Virus record (IMG/VR): IMGVR_UViG_3300037247_002298
Coordinates: 1 to 48,049 of that record
Source: a virus
DNA: 48,049 nt
Strand: one strand, 5' to 3'
How positions within the stretch are numbered: position 1 is the first letter of the stretch; each line of letters opens with the position of its first letter. Made by a program: the position numbers and the translations under genes. Below are positions 28,182-36,494 of this stretch, one piece after another. Below the pieces are notes generated by a model. The model worked only from the letters and a program-made list of their open reading frames with translations. It had not been told where the DNA came from and did no database searches.

Positions 28182-28736
28182 CTACGGAATTGTATCTACT
28201 GTAATTCCAGACAAATTAGTGATTATTATTCTGTTGTTAAAAGTATCAGCAATGAAGATGTGTGTAGCATTTTGTGTTACTCCAGATGGGCGATAATATT
28301 GATCAACACCTGTACCTGCACTACCTATTGTGGAAACAAAGTTTCCTTGAGAATCATAAATTTTGACTACGTTTGTAAAAGTACTAGTAACATAACTAAA
28401 GCCAGTACTATTCATAAACAATCCAAGTGGCTGATTCATTGATCCATCAAATGGACTATTTCCAGGGAATCCAAATGTACTGTTAAAGGAACCATCAGGA
28501 TTGAAAGCTTGCACCCTGTGATTTAGTGTATCAGTTACAACAATATTTCCAGTTGCATTTATGAATATACCACTTGGATGATAAAATGTCCCTAGTGGTG
28601 TTTGGCTAGCTGCTTCAGCAGTTGGGAATTCTGCAGATTCAATAGTAGATGTAGCATATAGAGTAAGTACCATAGTTAGTAATACGGAAGCTACAATAGA
28701 TCCTGTAAAGATCATGGGCGTTTTATTCAATTCCAA
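28182..28736 (-). CDS. Membrane-anchored or secreted NHL-repeat protein
   Basis: About 184 residues. The promoter at 28758-28767 points to the TTG at 28736 (26.5 nt); the ATG at 28715 is an alternative, and a TTG at 28754 would lie upstream of the predicted transcript. The N-terminus is a strong membrane segment or signal peptide (MIFTGSIVASVLLTMVLTLY). It is followed by three to four NHL repeats (YHPSGIFINATGNIVV, DTLNHRVQAF, YRPSGV, DTFNNRIIIT) and several N-glycosylation sequons. It probably faces the cell exterior. It may modify the infected cell surface or be a virion propeller; both ideas are inference. Confidence 0.6.
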   Translation of the reverse strand: MELNKTPMIFTGSIVASVLLTMVLTLYATSTIESAEFPTAEAASQTPLGTFYHPSGIFINATGNIVVTDTLNHRVQAFNPDGSFNSTFGFPGNSPFDGSMNQPLGLFMNSTGFSYVTSTFTNVVKIYDSQGNFVSTIGSAGTGVDQYYRPSGVTQNATHIFIADTFNNRIIITNLSGITVDTIP

Positions 28737-28757
28737 AATATTTACAGAATTCAAACT

Positions 28758-28767
28758 TAAAGGTATT
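28758..28767 (-). promoter_or_regulatory. Late-type promoter
   Basis: TAAAGGTATT on the plus strand. The expected start region near 28734 coincides with a TTG at 28736. Confidence 0.6.
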
Positions 28768-29017
28768 ATTCTATTTCAGGTAATGATACAATTCCAAATG
28801 GAACTTTTCGATGTTCATCTTTGGGAACGGTTCGAACTCCGTGATTCTTTTTGTCTTTGTAAAAATCTGGATGTAAAATTCTAGCACACTTGTGACACAG
28901 TTGCCAGTTCTCCCAGTTTACACGCTTTTGTGTACATCGGGACCTATGATAACAATCAGTACCATATCTATGTCCTAGACACATAGCCAAGTTTGTCCTC
29001 CATTGAATTATTACCAA
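28766..29017 (-). CDS. Small Cys/His-rich zinc-finger protein
   Basis: 83 residues starting at TTG. A TATA-like sequence near 29040-29048 lies about 28 nt upstream but lacks the AATACC element of the late class. The centre holds CLGH, DCYHRSRC and LCHKCARILHP, enough ligands for two zinc sites, and resembles short HNH-like or bacteriophage zinc-binding proteins. The catalytic residues of an HNH nuclease are not evident. It is the first gene of the minus-strand block, divergent from the terminase operon. Confidence 0.5.
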   Translation of the reverse strand: MVIIQWRTNLAMCLGHRYGTDCYHRSRCTQKRVNWENWQLCHKCARILHPDFYKDKKNHGVRTVPKDEHRKVPFGIVSLPEIE

Positions 29018-29074
29018 TTATTTTTACAAATTATTGGCATAAATATATGACCTTTAAGAAATCTTTAACGAGAT

Positions 29075-29084
29075 AATACCTTTA
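29075..29084 (+). promoter_or_regulatory. Late-type promoter of the terminase operon
   Basis: AATACCTTTA on the plus strand, centred exactly 28.5 nt before the TTG at 29108. It is the plus-strand counterpart of the structural-gene promoters. Confidence 0.75.
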
Positions 29085-29107
29085 TTTTAAAAAAAGAGTC
29101 GTAGCTG

Positions 29108-29398
29108 TTGGATCATTCAGAGTCTGAGAATACAACTACAGAAAAAATGTACAAAGGAGTAGGTGATGTTTTCATGGCTTATCTAAAACGTTTTGAAGAT
29201 TACGACAAAGAAAATGAAGAAACTAACAAAGATACAATAAATGATCTCAGCAAACTATCAGGTTCTTTGGGATACATGGCACAAGTACATGCTGGTCTTG
29301 CAAAAGCATATGATCATGAAAAGAGACTAGCAGAAATCGAATCTATATTAAAAAACAAATCATCAGATACAGAAAAACCAAAAGTGTGGGGAAAATAA
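29108..29398 (+). CDS. Putative small terminase subunit
   Basis: 96 residues, almost entirely helical and charged (FMAYLKRFEDYDKENEE, YDHEKRLAEIESILKN). The TTG start is fixed by the promoter spacing. It directly precedes terL, 1 bp apart, where the small terminase gene normally lies. There is no visible helix-turn-helix, so the assignment depends on position and helical character. Confidence 0.45.
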   Translation: MDHSESENTTTEKMYKGVGDVFMAYLKRFEDYDKENEETNKDTINDLSKLSGSLGYMAQVHAGLAKAYDHEKRLAEIESILKNKSSDTEKPKVWGK

Positions 29399-29399
29399 T

Positions 29400-31205
29400 G
29401 TGTCATCTACATTTGATCATAAACTAGAAGAAGCAGAAAAAATTCTAAAGCCTACTAAAAAAGTATCAATCACACCACAGCTGCCAACTGATAATTTAGA
29501 GTGGATAAAAAAAGCCCGTCCATATGTTGGCAACGTAAAACGTAACTTTGAGTGGGAGCCTTTCTGGGTTGATGTATACACAGACAAGTCACCAAATATA
29601 GTAATAGTTAACGGACGTCAGACTTTCAAGAGTACATTTGGAACTGATATCATTGGATGTTATGCCACATCTCACGATAATGTTGAGGTAACATATATCG
29701 TAGATAGGGAAGACCGAGTTTCTGCTTGGTCCAAGCAAAGATTCCGAAAAGACACAATGCTGCGAAATGATTTGCTAACTCCATTTTTGATGCACGGAAG
29801 GGCAAATGTTGGAGAAATCAACCTAACTAACAATTCTGTAGTATATGTCAGAACTGATGAGAATGAATACAATAACGTCCAGGGAATGACCAACTCATTA
29901 ATGGTGTATGATGAATGCCAATACCAAGAGTTGCAGTTTAGGGCAGCTGCACTATACTCTATGACTATGACTAAGGGCCAGTGTTACTATTTAGGAATTG
30001 GTGGTGAAGCAGGTTCTGAATGGTACAAGCTTTGGAAAAAATCAGATCAAAGAGAATGGAAATTTGATGATAAATATTGGCGAGAGAAGCTAAAGTTTGA
30101 TGATGAGGGATATCTCTCCAATGAGCATCCTGAAAATGTTGTATCTGGAAAATGGGTTGCAGGAAAACCAGAGAACAAAGAATACAGAGGATATCATATG
30201 CCTCAAACTATTTTTGCAAGAATTCCATTAACAATTAATGATGCAGTTAATCTTTACAAGACAAGACCAGAGAACTCTATAGAATTTCAAGAAAAGTACA
30301 ATCCAAAAAGTATTGTGCAAGCTCACGTTTATGGAAATTTCTTCAAGGCAATGCGTAGACCAATCACACCAGAAATGGTAGAGGCTTGTTATGATTATAC
30401 AAAAACACTATTAACTGGAAAACAAATCAGTGAATTAAAAAAACAGTATGGTACAGAGATTCTAATCTTTCTTGGAATAGACTGGGGTTCAGGGCCTGCA
30501 GCTTCTAAAACTGTTGGCACTGTAATAATTTACTGGAGAAAGACTAACAGGTATCAGATTGCGTTTGTTGATTCCAGACCAATGGAGCATGAATATGATC
30601 AAGCTGCACATTTTGTTAATCTATACAAAGAATATTGTTGTGATTTTTGTGTAGCTGATTTAGGATATGGTAAAGACAAAGTAACTATGATGCAAAACGG
30701 AGGGTATACATCTTTTGGAGATAAAGTCGAAGGCCTTGGACGTGGAAGAGTGAAAGGATGTTGGACATCAGGAAACATCACACAAGAAACAATGCGACAC
30801 AAAAGTCAGGATATAATTGATTCCCCAACTGTAGGTCAAAAAAAAGAATATTATTCAGTAGATAAAACCCAAATCATTCAGAACTTTGTTGATTTTGTTG
30901 GAAGTACAGTACCTGATGATAATGGTAAACGAGTATCACAATTAATCATTCCAATGAAAAATGATTATGAGTGTGATTTTTTGCTTGATGACTTTTGTAA
31001 CATTACAAGAAAAGATCTAGATAGAGACAATGAAGAGATTGCAAAAGATGATCCCAGACAAAAAGCCAAGAAAGAATGGAACCACCCAAAGGATTCAGTT
31101 ATGAGTATCATATACTGTATTGTGGGAAAGACAAAGTATGACCCTCAAGGATTTCAAATATCAAAGATTCGTGTCAAAAACAAATTTAGGTACAAAGCTC
31201 GTTGA
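29400..31205 (+). CDS. terL: Terminase large subunit
   Basis: 601 residues, GTG start right after the preceding stop. The ATPase has a Walker A-like GRQTFKST near residue 75 and a Walker B LMVYDECQ near residue 170. The nuclease domain begins with a conserved Asp (FLGIDWGSG, about residue 355) and a second acidic site (CVADLGYGKDKV). TerL pumps DNA through the portal and cuts concatemers. Length and motif order are standard. It heads a plus-strand operon of small genes with no terminator in between. Confidence 0.9.
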   Translation: MSSTFDHKLEEAEKILKPTKKVSITPQLPTDNLEWIKKARPYVGNVKRNFEWEPFWVDVYTDKSPNIVIVNGRQTFKSTFGTDIIGCYATSHDNVEVTYIVDREDRVSAWSKQRFRKDTMLRNDLLTPFLMHGRANVGEINLTNNSVVYVRTDENEYNNVQGMTNSLMVYDECQYQELQFRAAALYSMTMTKGQCYYLGIGGEAGSEWYKLWKKSDQREWKFDDKYWREKLKFDDEGYLSNEHPENVVSGKWVAGKPENKEYRGYHMPQTIFARIPLTINDAVNLYKTRPENSIEFQEKYNPKSIVQAHVYGNFFKAMRRPITPEMVEACYDYTKTLLTGKQISELKKQYGTEILIFLGIDWGSGPAASKTVGTVIIYWRKTNRYQIAFVDSRPMEHEYDQAAHFVNLYKEYCCDFCVADLGYGKDKVTMMQNGGYTSFGDKVEGLGRGRVKGCWTSGNITQETMRHKSQDIIDSPTVGQKKEYYSVDKTQIIQNFVDFVGSTVPDDNGKRVSQLIIPMKNDYECDFLLDDFCNITRKDLDRDNEEIAKDDPRQKAKKEWNHPKDSVMSIIYCIVGKTKYDPQGFQISKIRVKNKFRYKAR

Positions 31206-31434
31206 ACCACTCTTTATTAGAGAAATAGGTATAAATAAAAAATTGTCAAATAATGATGAAATTATAAAATTCAACAAAGCAAAAAATGCGTATATCGCAG
31301 GGCATCTTGATTCTTGGGCCATAATATTAGAGGAGAATCCTGAGATGCAAAGTACAATAATTAAAGATATGAAAGAGATGGCTAATTCATTAAAGAAAAG
31401 TGCTGGAGTTGTAATTTTAAAAGATGCCAATTAA
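31138..31434 (+). CDS. Small helical hypothetical protein overlapping terL
   Basis: 98 residues if the ATG at 31138 is used, which overlaps the end of terL by 68 bp. A TTG at 31243 would avoid the overlap and leave 63 residues (LSNNDEIIKFNKAKNAY onwards). The conserved-looking part is the C-terminal helix set (AKNAYIAGHLDSWAIILEEN, MKEMANSLKKSAGVVI). No family recognised. The true start is uncertain. Confidence 0.45.
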   Translation: MTLKDFKYQRFVSKTNLGTKLVEPLFIREIGINKKLSNNDEIIKFNKAKNAYIAGHLDSWAIILEENPEMQSTIIKDMKEMANSLKKSAGVVILKDAN

Positions 31435-31455
31435 TGACAACACTGAGAAAACAAT

Positions 31456-31761
31456 TTGGGTATTGACAGGTATTGCAATGATTTATGTTACAATACAATA
31501 CATGGTGACTATTCTTTGAAAGATGGAATTGATACAGAGTATCTAATCACTTTAGTTAATCAGCTAAGATGTAAAAACAATGGCATAAAATCTCACGTTA
31601 ACAAAAAAGGTTTTGTAGATAATCCTGGAATAATGGTAAACGGTGATCATCTATCCTTTGAATATTTGCAAGAGAAATCAAACATTATAGATGCATTACT
31701 AGATACAATTGAAAAAGATATTTTATTAAAGTCAGGCAGACTTAGGAGTTTGAATAATTAA
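31456..31761 (+). CDS. Hypothetical protein
   Basis: 101 residues with a TTG start and no ATG upstream in frame. It contains a short CNDLCYN element, a central INTEGRAL-free polar stretch and a C-terminal helix (EKSNIIDALLDTIEKDILL). Its stop overlaps the next ATG (TAATG), so translation is coupled. Function unknown. Confidence 0.45.
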   Translation: MGIDRYCNDLCYNTIHGDYSLKDGIDTEYLITLVNQLRCKNNGIKSHVNKKGFVDNPGIMVNGDHLSFEYLQEKSNIIDALLDTIEKDILLKSGRLRSLNN

Positions 31762-31994
31762 TGGAAGAAAATGATCAAGAGTTTTGGACATCAGATTCTC
31801 AGGGCGTTCCATTTAGAAGAGGATGGTTTTATCGTGCTTTTGAGTTTCAAGAGTTTATGAAAAAATTAGAAGTAGATCCTAGAGGGGGTAAAATTATTGG
31901 AATGAACTTTGATGGGAAGAATGTAGAATTTTACACAGAGGCATCGCCCCAACAAATGGAAGAATATTTAGTGAAGAATTCTAAAAGTGAGTAA
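31761..31994 (+). CDS. Small acidic hypothetical protein
   Basis: 77 residues; ATG overlaps the preceding stop. It is aromatic and acidic near the N-terminus (NDQEFWTSDSQGVPFRRGWF) and ends with a helix (QQMEEYLVKNSK). Nothing in it points to a function. Tight spacing to both neighbours supports a real gene. Confidence 0.5.
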   Translation: MEENDQEFWTSDSQGVPFRRGWFYRAFEFQEFMKKLEVDPRGGKIIGMNFDGKNVEFYTEASPQQMEEYLVKNSKSE

Positions 31995-31999
31995 AAAAT

Positions 32000-32197
32000 A
32001 TGGCACGCATGTATGGTAGAGGATATCAGATACTAGCATTGTTTAACACAGAATTTCATGAAATGCTTAGAGATTTTTCTGAAGAATTAATGAGTGAGCC
32101 TAATCAAAGATTCAAGTTAACCTTAGAAAAAGCTCCACTAAAAAAGAAAACAAAAGGTCCTAATTATATTCAACCAAAATCAGTGAATGACAAATAA
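32000..32197 (+). CDS. Small basic hypothetical protein
   Basis: 65 residues, starting 5 bp after the preceding stop. A helical part (LFNTEFHEMLRDFSEELM) is followed by a Lys-rich C-terminus (KAPLKKKTKGPN). Its stop overlaps the next ATG (TAATG). A nucleic-acid binding role is conceivable from charge only. Confidence 0.5.
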   Translation: MARMYGRGYQILALFNTEFHEMLRDFSEELMSEPNQRFKLTLEKAPLKKKTKGPNYIQPKSVNDK

Positions 32198-32385
32198 TGG
32201 ATGAACTAGAAGGAAAAGAAGAGATGTCTTTTTGTAAGGAATATGTTACTATAATGTTTAAGCTATTACGTTCTGAGACTCCAAACTCTGCATGGGAGAA
32301 TCTTCGCGCATTACAGGAACTAGAAGAGTTTGCAGACAAAAAAGGAAAGGCAATTTTTGTGGAGGCAAGGCTGATTCCAAATTGA
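32197..32385 (+). CDS. Small helical hypothetical protein
   Basis: 62 residues, ATG overlapping the previous stop, predominantly helical and acidic (WENLRALQELEEFADKKGKA). It is part of the tightly packed post-terminase operon. No family recognised. Confidence 0.5.
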   Translation: MDELEGKEEMSFCKEYVTIMFKLLRSETPNSAWENLRALQELEEFADKKGKAIFVEARLIPN

Positions 32386-32399
32386 CAGTCTTTGATAAA

Positions 32400-32861
32400 A
32401 TGGATACAAGCTATGAACCTTGGATTCCATATCATGGCAAAAAAGATATCCTAGAGCCGACTCATTCCTTAGTTGATGTAGATGGTCCATTTGATTTGTA
32501 TCGTGTAGCAATAGAGTTACCATCAGATGAAAAATTATTTCAAATGGCACAATGGATGCAAAAAGAAGTAGACACTGCAACACGTTTCTCATTAACTGAT
32601 GGAATAATCCAAATTGAGATAGAGGTGTGGGATGGCGACTTTGAAAAAAGATTTTATTTTGCTGGAGATTTGTCGCTAAAACAATGCATAAAGATGTTAA
32701 AATGCAAAAATTTCGTTATGGGGTTTTGTCCTGTTGGAAGACCTAAGATTACAGTAGCTGCAGTCAAACTATTCAGACGTGATGATCTAGTTGAGATGAT
32801 CAAGATAAAACAAATTACTGATGCTCATACCAACAGACCCAATACATGGAAAGTGGGATAA
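32400..32861 (+). CDS. Hypothetical protein
   Basis: 153 residues from the ATG at 32400. A TTG at 32382 that overlaps the preceding stop is the alternative. The centre alternates helix and strand (DLYRVAIELPSDEKLFQMAQ, IIQIEIEVWDGDFEKRFYF) and resembles a small alpha/beta domain. The stop overlaps the following ATG. No known motif. Confidence 0.5.
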   Translation: MDTSYEPWIPYHGKKDILEPTHSLVDVDGPFDLYRVAIELPSDEKLFQMAQWMQKEVDTATRFSLTDGIIQIEIEVWDGDFEKRFYFAGDLSLKQCIKMLKCKNFVMGFCPVGRPKITVAAVKLFRRDDLVEMIKIKQITDAHTNRPNTWKVG

Positions 32862-33400
32862 TGAATTCTACAAATGACACTAAAACTTTTCATGAAAAAT
32901 GGGAAGCAAGAATATCCTTTCAGTGCTCTTGTTGTTTTACCAATTATACATTTAGTGAAACTATGCAGTTTAGATCATTTTGGGTAAATGATGATCCAAA
33001 ATATGGCAAGGAAGCAGCTTGTCCAAAATGCGGCAAGATGCAACTCAAAAATAAATGGTGTATCAATACCAACAAAGACAACTACATTATCTATACTACT
33101 CATTTAGAATTCCCTCAGGTTCCCCCAAACTTTCATGAGGATACAATTGATTCAAAATATTTTTGGGAAACTATGATTCAAAATACACAAAGTGGGAAAT
33201 GGTTAGATTTTCAGGCAAGATACACATCTCAAGCAGATGCTGAAATTGGACATTGGTTAGCATATGACAAGTTAGAAGATATGATATTGTATCCTGAGAA
33301 ATATCCACAAGGAATTATGCAAATATTTTTCAATGCAATGAGTGCAGCGCATGAACAAAGAAAGACCATAGAGCCTCACGTCAAAGAAAATCTAAAATAA
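32861..33400 (+). CDS. Zinc-ribbon protein
   Basis: 179 residues. The ATG at 32861 overlaps the preceding stop; an upstream GTG-type start is less likely. Two Cys pairs (CSCC at about residue 23 and CPKCGK at about residue 53) make a zinc ribbon. The rest is aromatic and polar with a C-terminal helix. Last gene of the terminase operon, convergent with the TIR-like gene. It may bind nucleic acid or transcription machinery; this is speculative. Confidence 0.55.
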   Translation: MNSTNDTKTFHEKWEARISFQCSCCFTNYTFSETMQFRSFWVNDDPKYGKEAACPKCGKMQLKNKWCINTNKDNYIIYTTHLEFPQVPPNFHEDTIDSKYFWETMIQNTQSGKWLDFQARYTSQADAEIGHWLAYDKLEDMILYPEKYPQGIMQIFFNAMSAAHEQRKTIEPHVKENLK

Positions 33401-33418
33401 TTACAACATATTCTAGTT

Positions 33419-33766
33419 TTAATATCCATCTGAGATTTGTACATAAGCTGCCATCATTGCCTGGAGATAAGTCCAAGTTTTTTTCATTTCATCTGCTGAA
33501 TCTCCATAGTGGTTGATTGTTCCAATTAACGTCTCAGTAAACATGTCTTTTCTAAATCCACTTTTTCCATCTTCTTTAATGATGTATACCATTGGTTTTT
33601 TCATATCCTTTGCAAAGCGCCATTCTTTTTGTGCTCGCGAGTCTTCATACCAACTCTCTGAAATCATAAATATTGCAAACCCACTTTTGTCAAGTGCATC
33701 TATTGCAGCTTCTGGATTATTTTCAAAATCTGCTGATGTTTTGATTTGAACTTTGAACTTTTTCAT
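33419..33766 (-). CDS. Possible TIR-like domain protein
   Basis: 115 residues. The segment DKSGFAIFMISESWYEDS followed by RAQKEWRFAKDMKKPMVYII has the TIR-domain layout: a hydrophobic strand ending in a Ser, a short loop with an S-x-x-x-x-E pattern (E48 as the candidate catalytic Glu), a helix, then a strand before a proline-rich turn. The N-terminal strand and BB-loop expected of a full TIR domain are missing or very short, so it may be a reduced TIR, or just resemble one. In a virus it could bind or destroy a defence signal. Tentative. Confidence 0.35.
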   Translation of the reverse strand: MKKFKVQIKTSADFENNPEAAIDALDKSGFAIFMISESWYEDSRAQKEWRFAKDMKKPMVYIIKEDGKSGFRKDMFTETLIGTINHYGDSADEMKKTWTYLQAMMAAYVQISDGY

Positions 33767-33778
33767 TCTACCGCTCCA

Positions 33779-34096
33779 TCATCTAATCTCTGATGAATCT
33801 TTTTCTAGTATTCCAGAATTTTCTGCAGAATGAAAATGCCAAGGAATGTGCTCTAAGCAATAGTGACAACTACATATGCTGCATGGTTTATCTGGTTCCT
33901 CACTGCATCCCAGAATACCACAGAGTAACCCTTGAGCAGATAGATTCGACCATCTCAGTGCAGTTGCTAACAAGTCTTTAGGATCAATGTCATTTAGTCT
34001 CATCTGAGACTTTGGACTAAAATACACATACAGTTGACTGTCATGCTCTTTGAGAATTTTTTCAAATTGTTCTAGTCTGTTTGATCTTTGTTGCAC
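33779..34096 (-). CDS. Zinc-binding hypothetical protein
   Basis: 105 residues, ATG overlapping the stop of the preceding gene by one base. The N-terminal half is helical. The C-terminal half is rich in Cys and His (LLCGILGCSEE, KPCSICSCHYCLEHIPWHFH) and could bind two zinc ions. It forms a small minus-strand operon with the membrane protein upstream and the TIR-like gene downstream. Confidence 0.5.
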   Translation of the reverse strand: MQQRSNRLEQFEKILKEHDSQLYVYFSPKSQMRLNDIDPKDLLATALRWSNLSAQGLLCGILGCSEEPDKPCSICSCHYCLEHIPWHFHSAENSGILEKDSSEIR

Positions 34097-34752
34097 TACA
34101 CTCTAACCTTTGTGTCATTTGGATCAATAAATGCAATTGGCGGACAAATTTTAGAATGGTTTGTCTCAAGATATGCTTTAAGTAAACTTGGATTCTTTGG
34201 CATCTCTTTTTTTGTTGTTTGTTTTTTCTTTGGCCAATGATTTCTGATAAAGTTCACAAGTGGTTTGAATATTGGCACCATACATTTTTTCATTGGAGAT
34301 AATAGAAATTTGTTAACTTGTTTTGGATAATTAGGCAGTACACCAAATGTAAAAATTAACGCTGCACCTATGATGAGATCTGTTATCCCTACCCAATATT
34401 CTCCAAGTAGAAGATTAATTATTCCAATGAAAAATAGTACACTGCTTCCTATACATCGTATAATAAAACCACGTCTTTTGAGTCTCTTCATCACTTCTTC
34501 ATGTGTCATCTCTTTTCTTTCTTTATGTGGAAATAATCTCCAGACAAAAACAAATGGAAGAGATAATGTACTCCACAAAACTCCTCTACAGTACGGACAG
34601 AAATTTACAACCTTTGGTTTACGAGTCCACACCAAAGTTCCTGTTTTTTCAGATGCATCAAAATCAAGATTATCTTTTTCTGTGAAAAAATTCTCTCCAA
34701 AAACATACATGACTAATCTATAGTGCCAGGAATCAGTGTTAAACTGTAACAT
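34096..34752 (-). CDS. Two-helix membrane protein with CPYC motif
   Basis: 218 residues. A CPYC pair (NFCPYCRGVLW) near residue 52 is followed by a first hydrophobic stretch, a basic amphipathic segment, and two transmembrane helices at about residues 92-140 (CIGSSVLFFIGIINLLL and WVGITDLIIGAALIFTFGV). The C-terminal part is strongly basic. It would sit in the cell membrane with the Cys pair and basic tail inside. A role in lysis, membrane attachment of replication, or defence is possible; nothing selects among them. Confidence 0.55.
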   Translation of the reverse strand: MLQFNTDSWHYRLVMYVFGENFFTEKDNLDFDASEKTGTLVWTRKPKVVNFCPYCRGVLWSTLSLPFVFVWRLFPHKERKEMTHEEVMKRLKRRGFIIRCIGSSVLFFIGIINLLLGEYWVGITDLIIGAALIFTFGVLPNYPKQVNKFLLSPMKKCMVPIFKPLVNFIRNHWPKKKQTTKKEMPKNPSLLKAYLETNHSKICPPIAFIDPNDTKVRV

Positions 34753-34845
34753 GTGTTTTTCTTATTATTCTAATATGCTATATATTTTAACATTCGATAA
34801 TCACTGAACGTAATTTTAAAGATTTTTGAAACTATTATCAGAATA

Positions 34846-35145
34846 ATGAAAGAGACTAGAATAATGCATCATATGTGGAAGGAGATGGCCAGACTTCCGA
34901 AAAAGATGAGAGATGAGTTTAATGAAAAAATTCCGCCACTGCTTGGCAAATGGTATTACTATTATGAGAATGAAAACGGCAAGGTAGGTCTTGCGAGAAT
35001 TAATGATCTATGGGCATTCAAGGGAGAAAGAAAACATCACTATGAAGCCTGCGGCCATTTAGACTTTGAGAGGTTTGCAACAAAGAAGCAAGCAGAGATT
35101 GCAATTTACAAAGCACTAAAAGAAGAATACACAAAATATGACTAG
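34846..35145 (+). CDS. Hypothetical protein
   Basis: 99 residues. A TATA-like ATTTTAAAG lies about 28 nt before the ATG, without the late AATACC element, so its promoter is of another class. The sequence is basic, aromatic and alpha/beta (GKWYYYYENENGKVGLARIN, KKQAEIAIYKALKEE). It converges with the next minus-strand gene. No family recognised. Confidence 0.5.
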   Translation: MKETRIMHHMWKEMARLPKKMRDEFNEKIPPLLGKWYYYYENENGKVGLARINDLWAFKGERKHHYEACGHLDFERFATKKQAEIAIYKALKEEYTKYD

Positions 35146-35420
35146 TTAACAAATCCAGTATCTCCTAATGCCAAAGTCTCCCAAGGATGATCTTGAATGT
35201 ATTTGATGGCTTTATTCAATTTCTTAAAGACCAATACATTTGATCCAGTCTTCAAATTAATTACAGTATGAACTGTTTTGTTTTTAATATAATCAGGATT
35301 TTTCTGAAAACAGATAGGACAGCATGCATGATGTATTCGCAATGCCATCAGTCCTCTTACTTTATGACAATAGTGAATAAACATTCCATTTCCAACTATT
35401 GCAGTATCAGCATTTTTCAT
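35142..35420 (-). CDS. Small Cys-containing hypothetical protein
   Basis: 92 residues, ATG located inside the end of the gene upstream. It contains a CHKVRG and a HHACCPICFQK element that may form one zinc site. Its C-terminal half is alpha/beta. Co-transcribed with the zinc-ribbon gene at 35407-35748. Confidence 0.45.
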   Translation of the reverse strand: MKNADTAIVGNGMFIHYCHKVRGLMALRIHHACCPICFQKNPDYIKNKTVHTVINLKTGSNVLVFKKLNKAIKYIQDHPWETLALGDTGFVN

Positions 35421-35748
35421 GCTGACCTAATACCCATTCTAGGATAAATCTTTGTCCATCAGTTGATGCAACTTCAAATAATTGTCCTGGAGATAATTTA
35501 GCCATTTGTTTATTGAGTTCTTCGAATTTTTTTTCAATTTCAACTCTCGTTTTCATACCTTCTTTAATTTCAAGAGTAGGTGCTCGGCTCTTCATTTTCT
35601 GACCTTGAAAATCCAAGCTTACTACATTTTTGCTACACTTTTCACAAAACACTTGTAATCCATTTTTGGTCCATCCTACTGCCAATTGACCAGACAAACA
35701 ATCTGCACAATGAAAGTATCCACCAATCTCGGGGGCATTTCTAATCAT
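35407..35748 (-). CDS. Zinc-ribbon protein
   Basis: 113 residues. The N-terminus holds CADCLSG and CEKCSKN, a four-Cys ribbon of about 25 residues. A helical middle (MKTRVEIEKKFEELNKQMAK) and a strand-rich C-terminus follow. It overlaps the gene downstream by 14 bp. Likely a small nucleic-acid or protein-binding factor; no family recognised. Confidence 0.5.
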   Translation of the reverse strand: MIRNAPEIGGYFHCADCLSGQLAVGWTKNGLQVFCEKCSKNVVSLDFQGQKMKSRAPTLEIKEGMKTRVEIEKKFEELNKQMAKLSPGQLFEVASTDGQRFILEWVLGQHEKC

Positions 35749-35859
35749 TTCATAATCACTCTTAGTTTTTTCTTTACATGTTATTTTTATAAATTGTTAT
35801 AATGTATCAAAACAGACACTGTGTTCAATAGATGTTGAATTTCAATGACTGTTGAATCT

Positions 35860-35869
35860 AATACTAAAT
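35860..35869 (+). promoter_or_regulatory. Promoter of the Cys-rich protein gene
   Basis: AATACTAAAT centred exactly 28.5 nt before the ATG at 35893. It shares the AATAC part and the spacing with the late promoters but has a different TATA part. Confidence 0.5.
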
Positions 35870-35892
35870 AACTCATTAACAACTAATTTCCA

Positions 35893-36270
35893 ATGAGTAT
35901 TGAATATGAATTTGAGAGTGACATCAGCAAAATACCATTACCTGCTGGTCTTACTCTTGACAAAGATACACTAGATGCAATTCAAGCAGAAATGAAAGAG
36001 ATGTTTGGCTGCATAAGCCTAGGTCCACTTGAGTTATGTTATAGTAGACAAGGCGAAAATTTCAACATAAAGGTAAAGATCTTTGGAATTGTTGCTGGAA
36101 GTATGACATTAGGTCCAAGCAGAAATTGTCAAGGAATAGGTCTTGATTTATTCTTAGTAAGTGGATCTATAGAAATCTGCATAAGAGGCAGATGTCTTGT
36201 CTTAAATGGTAAAGTATGCAAATTTGGTTCCTGTACTAGATGGAATAATTTACAAATCGTTTGCTTCTAA
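35893..36270 (+). CDS. Cys-rich hypothetical protein
   Basis: 125 residues with eight cysteines, at positions 40, 49, 79, 96, 101, 109, 114 and 124, in a beta-rich Gly-containing context. The even spacing without CxxC pairs suggests disulfides rather than zinc, but there is no signal peptide. It is probably leaderless (promoter 28.5 nt upstream) and is followed by a T-run. No family recognised. Confidence 0.5.
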   Translation: MSIEYEFESDISKIPLPAGLTLDKDTLDAIQAEMKEMFGCISLGPLELCYSRQGENFNIKVKIFGIVAGSMTLGPSRNCQGIGLDLFLVSGSIEICIRGRCLVLNGKVCKFGSCTRWNNLQIVCF

Positions 36271-36274
36271 CCTT

Positions 36275-36284
36275 TCTTTTTTTT
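36275..36284 (+). terminator. T-run terminator
   Basis: A T-rich run with eight consecutive T begins a few bases after the stop of the Cys-rich gene. Confidence 0.45.
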
Positions 36285-36365
36285 AAAAAATTAAACTATA
36301 TGGTACCAATTCAATTAACAAGGCCCCGTCTCTTTTACGCAAATTTTTTTATCGCCCTTTAAGAT

Positions 36366-36482
36366 TTATTTAATTTTGCCTGTACCATTACAATTAACAC
36401 ATGCTGTATTTGTACAAACTGATCCTCTTCTCATATCACATGACGATACAACTCCAGTTCCATTACAATTAGTACATTTCAT
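36366..36482 (-). CDS. 38-aa DnaJ-like zinc-ribbon microprotein
   Basis: ATG at 36480-36482, stop TAA at 36366-36368. The peptide carries CTNCNGTG near its start and CVNCNGTG near its end, two copies of the CxxCxGxG motif that defines the DnaJ zinc finger, plus two further Cys between them. Two such motifs are enough for one zinc site. It follows the membrane protein gene by 12 bp in the same direction and is likely co-transcribed. A free-standing CxxCxGxG ribbon might act in protein folding or assembly; that is inference. Confidence 0.6.
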   Translation of the reverse strand: MKCTNCNGTGVVSSCDMRRGSVCTNTACVNCNGTGKIK

Positions 36483-36494
36483 AATTATTCTAAA

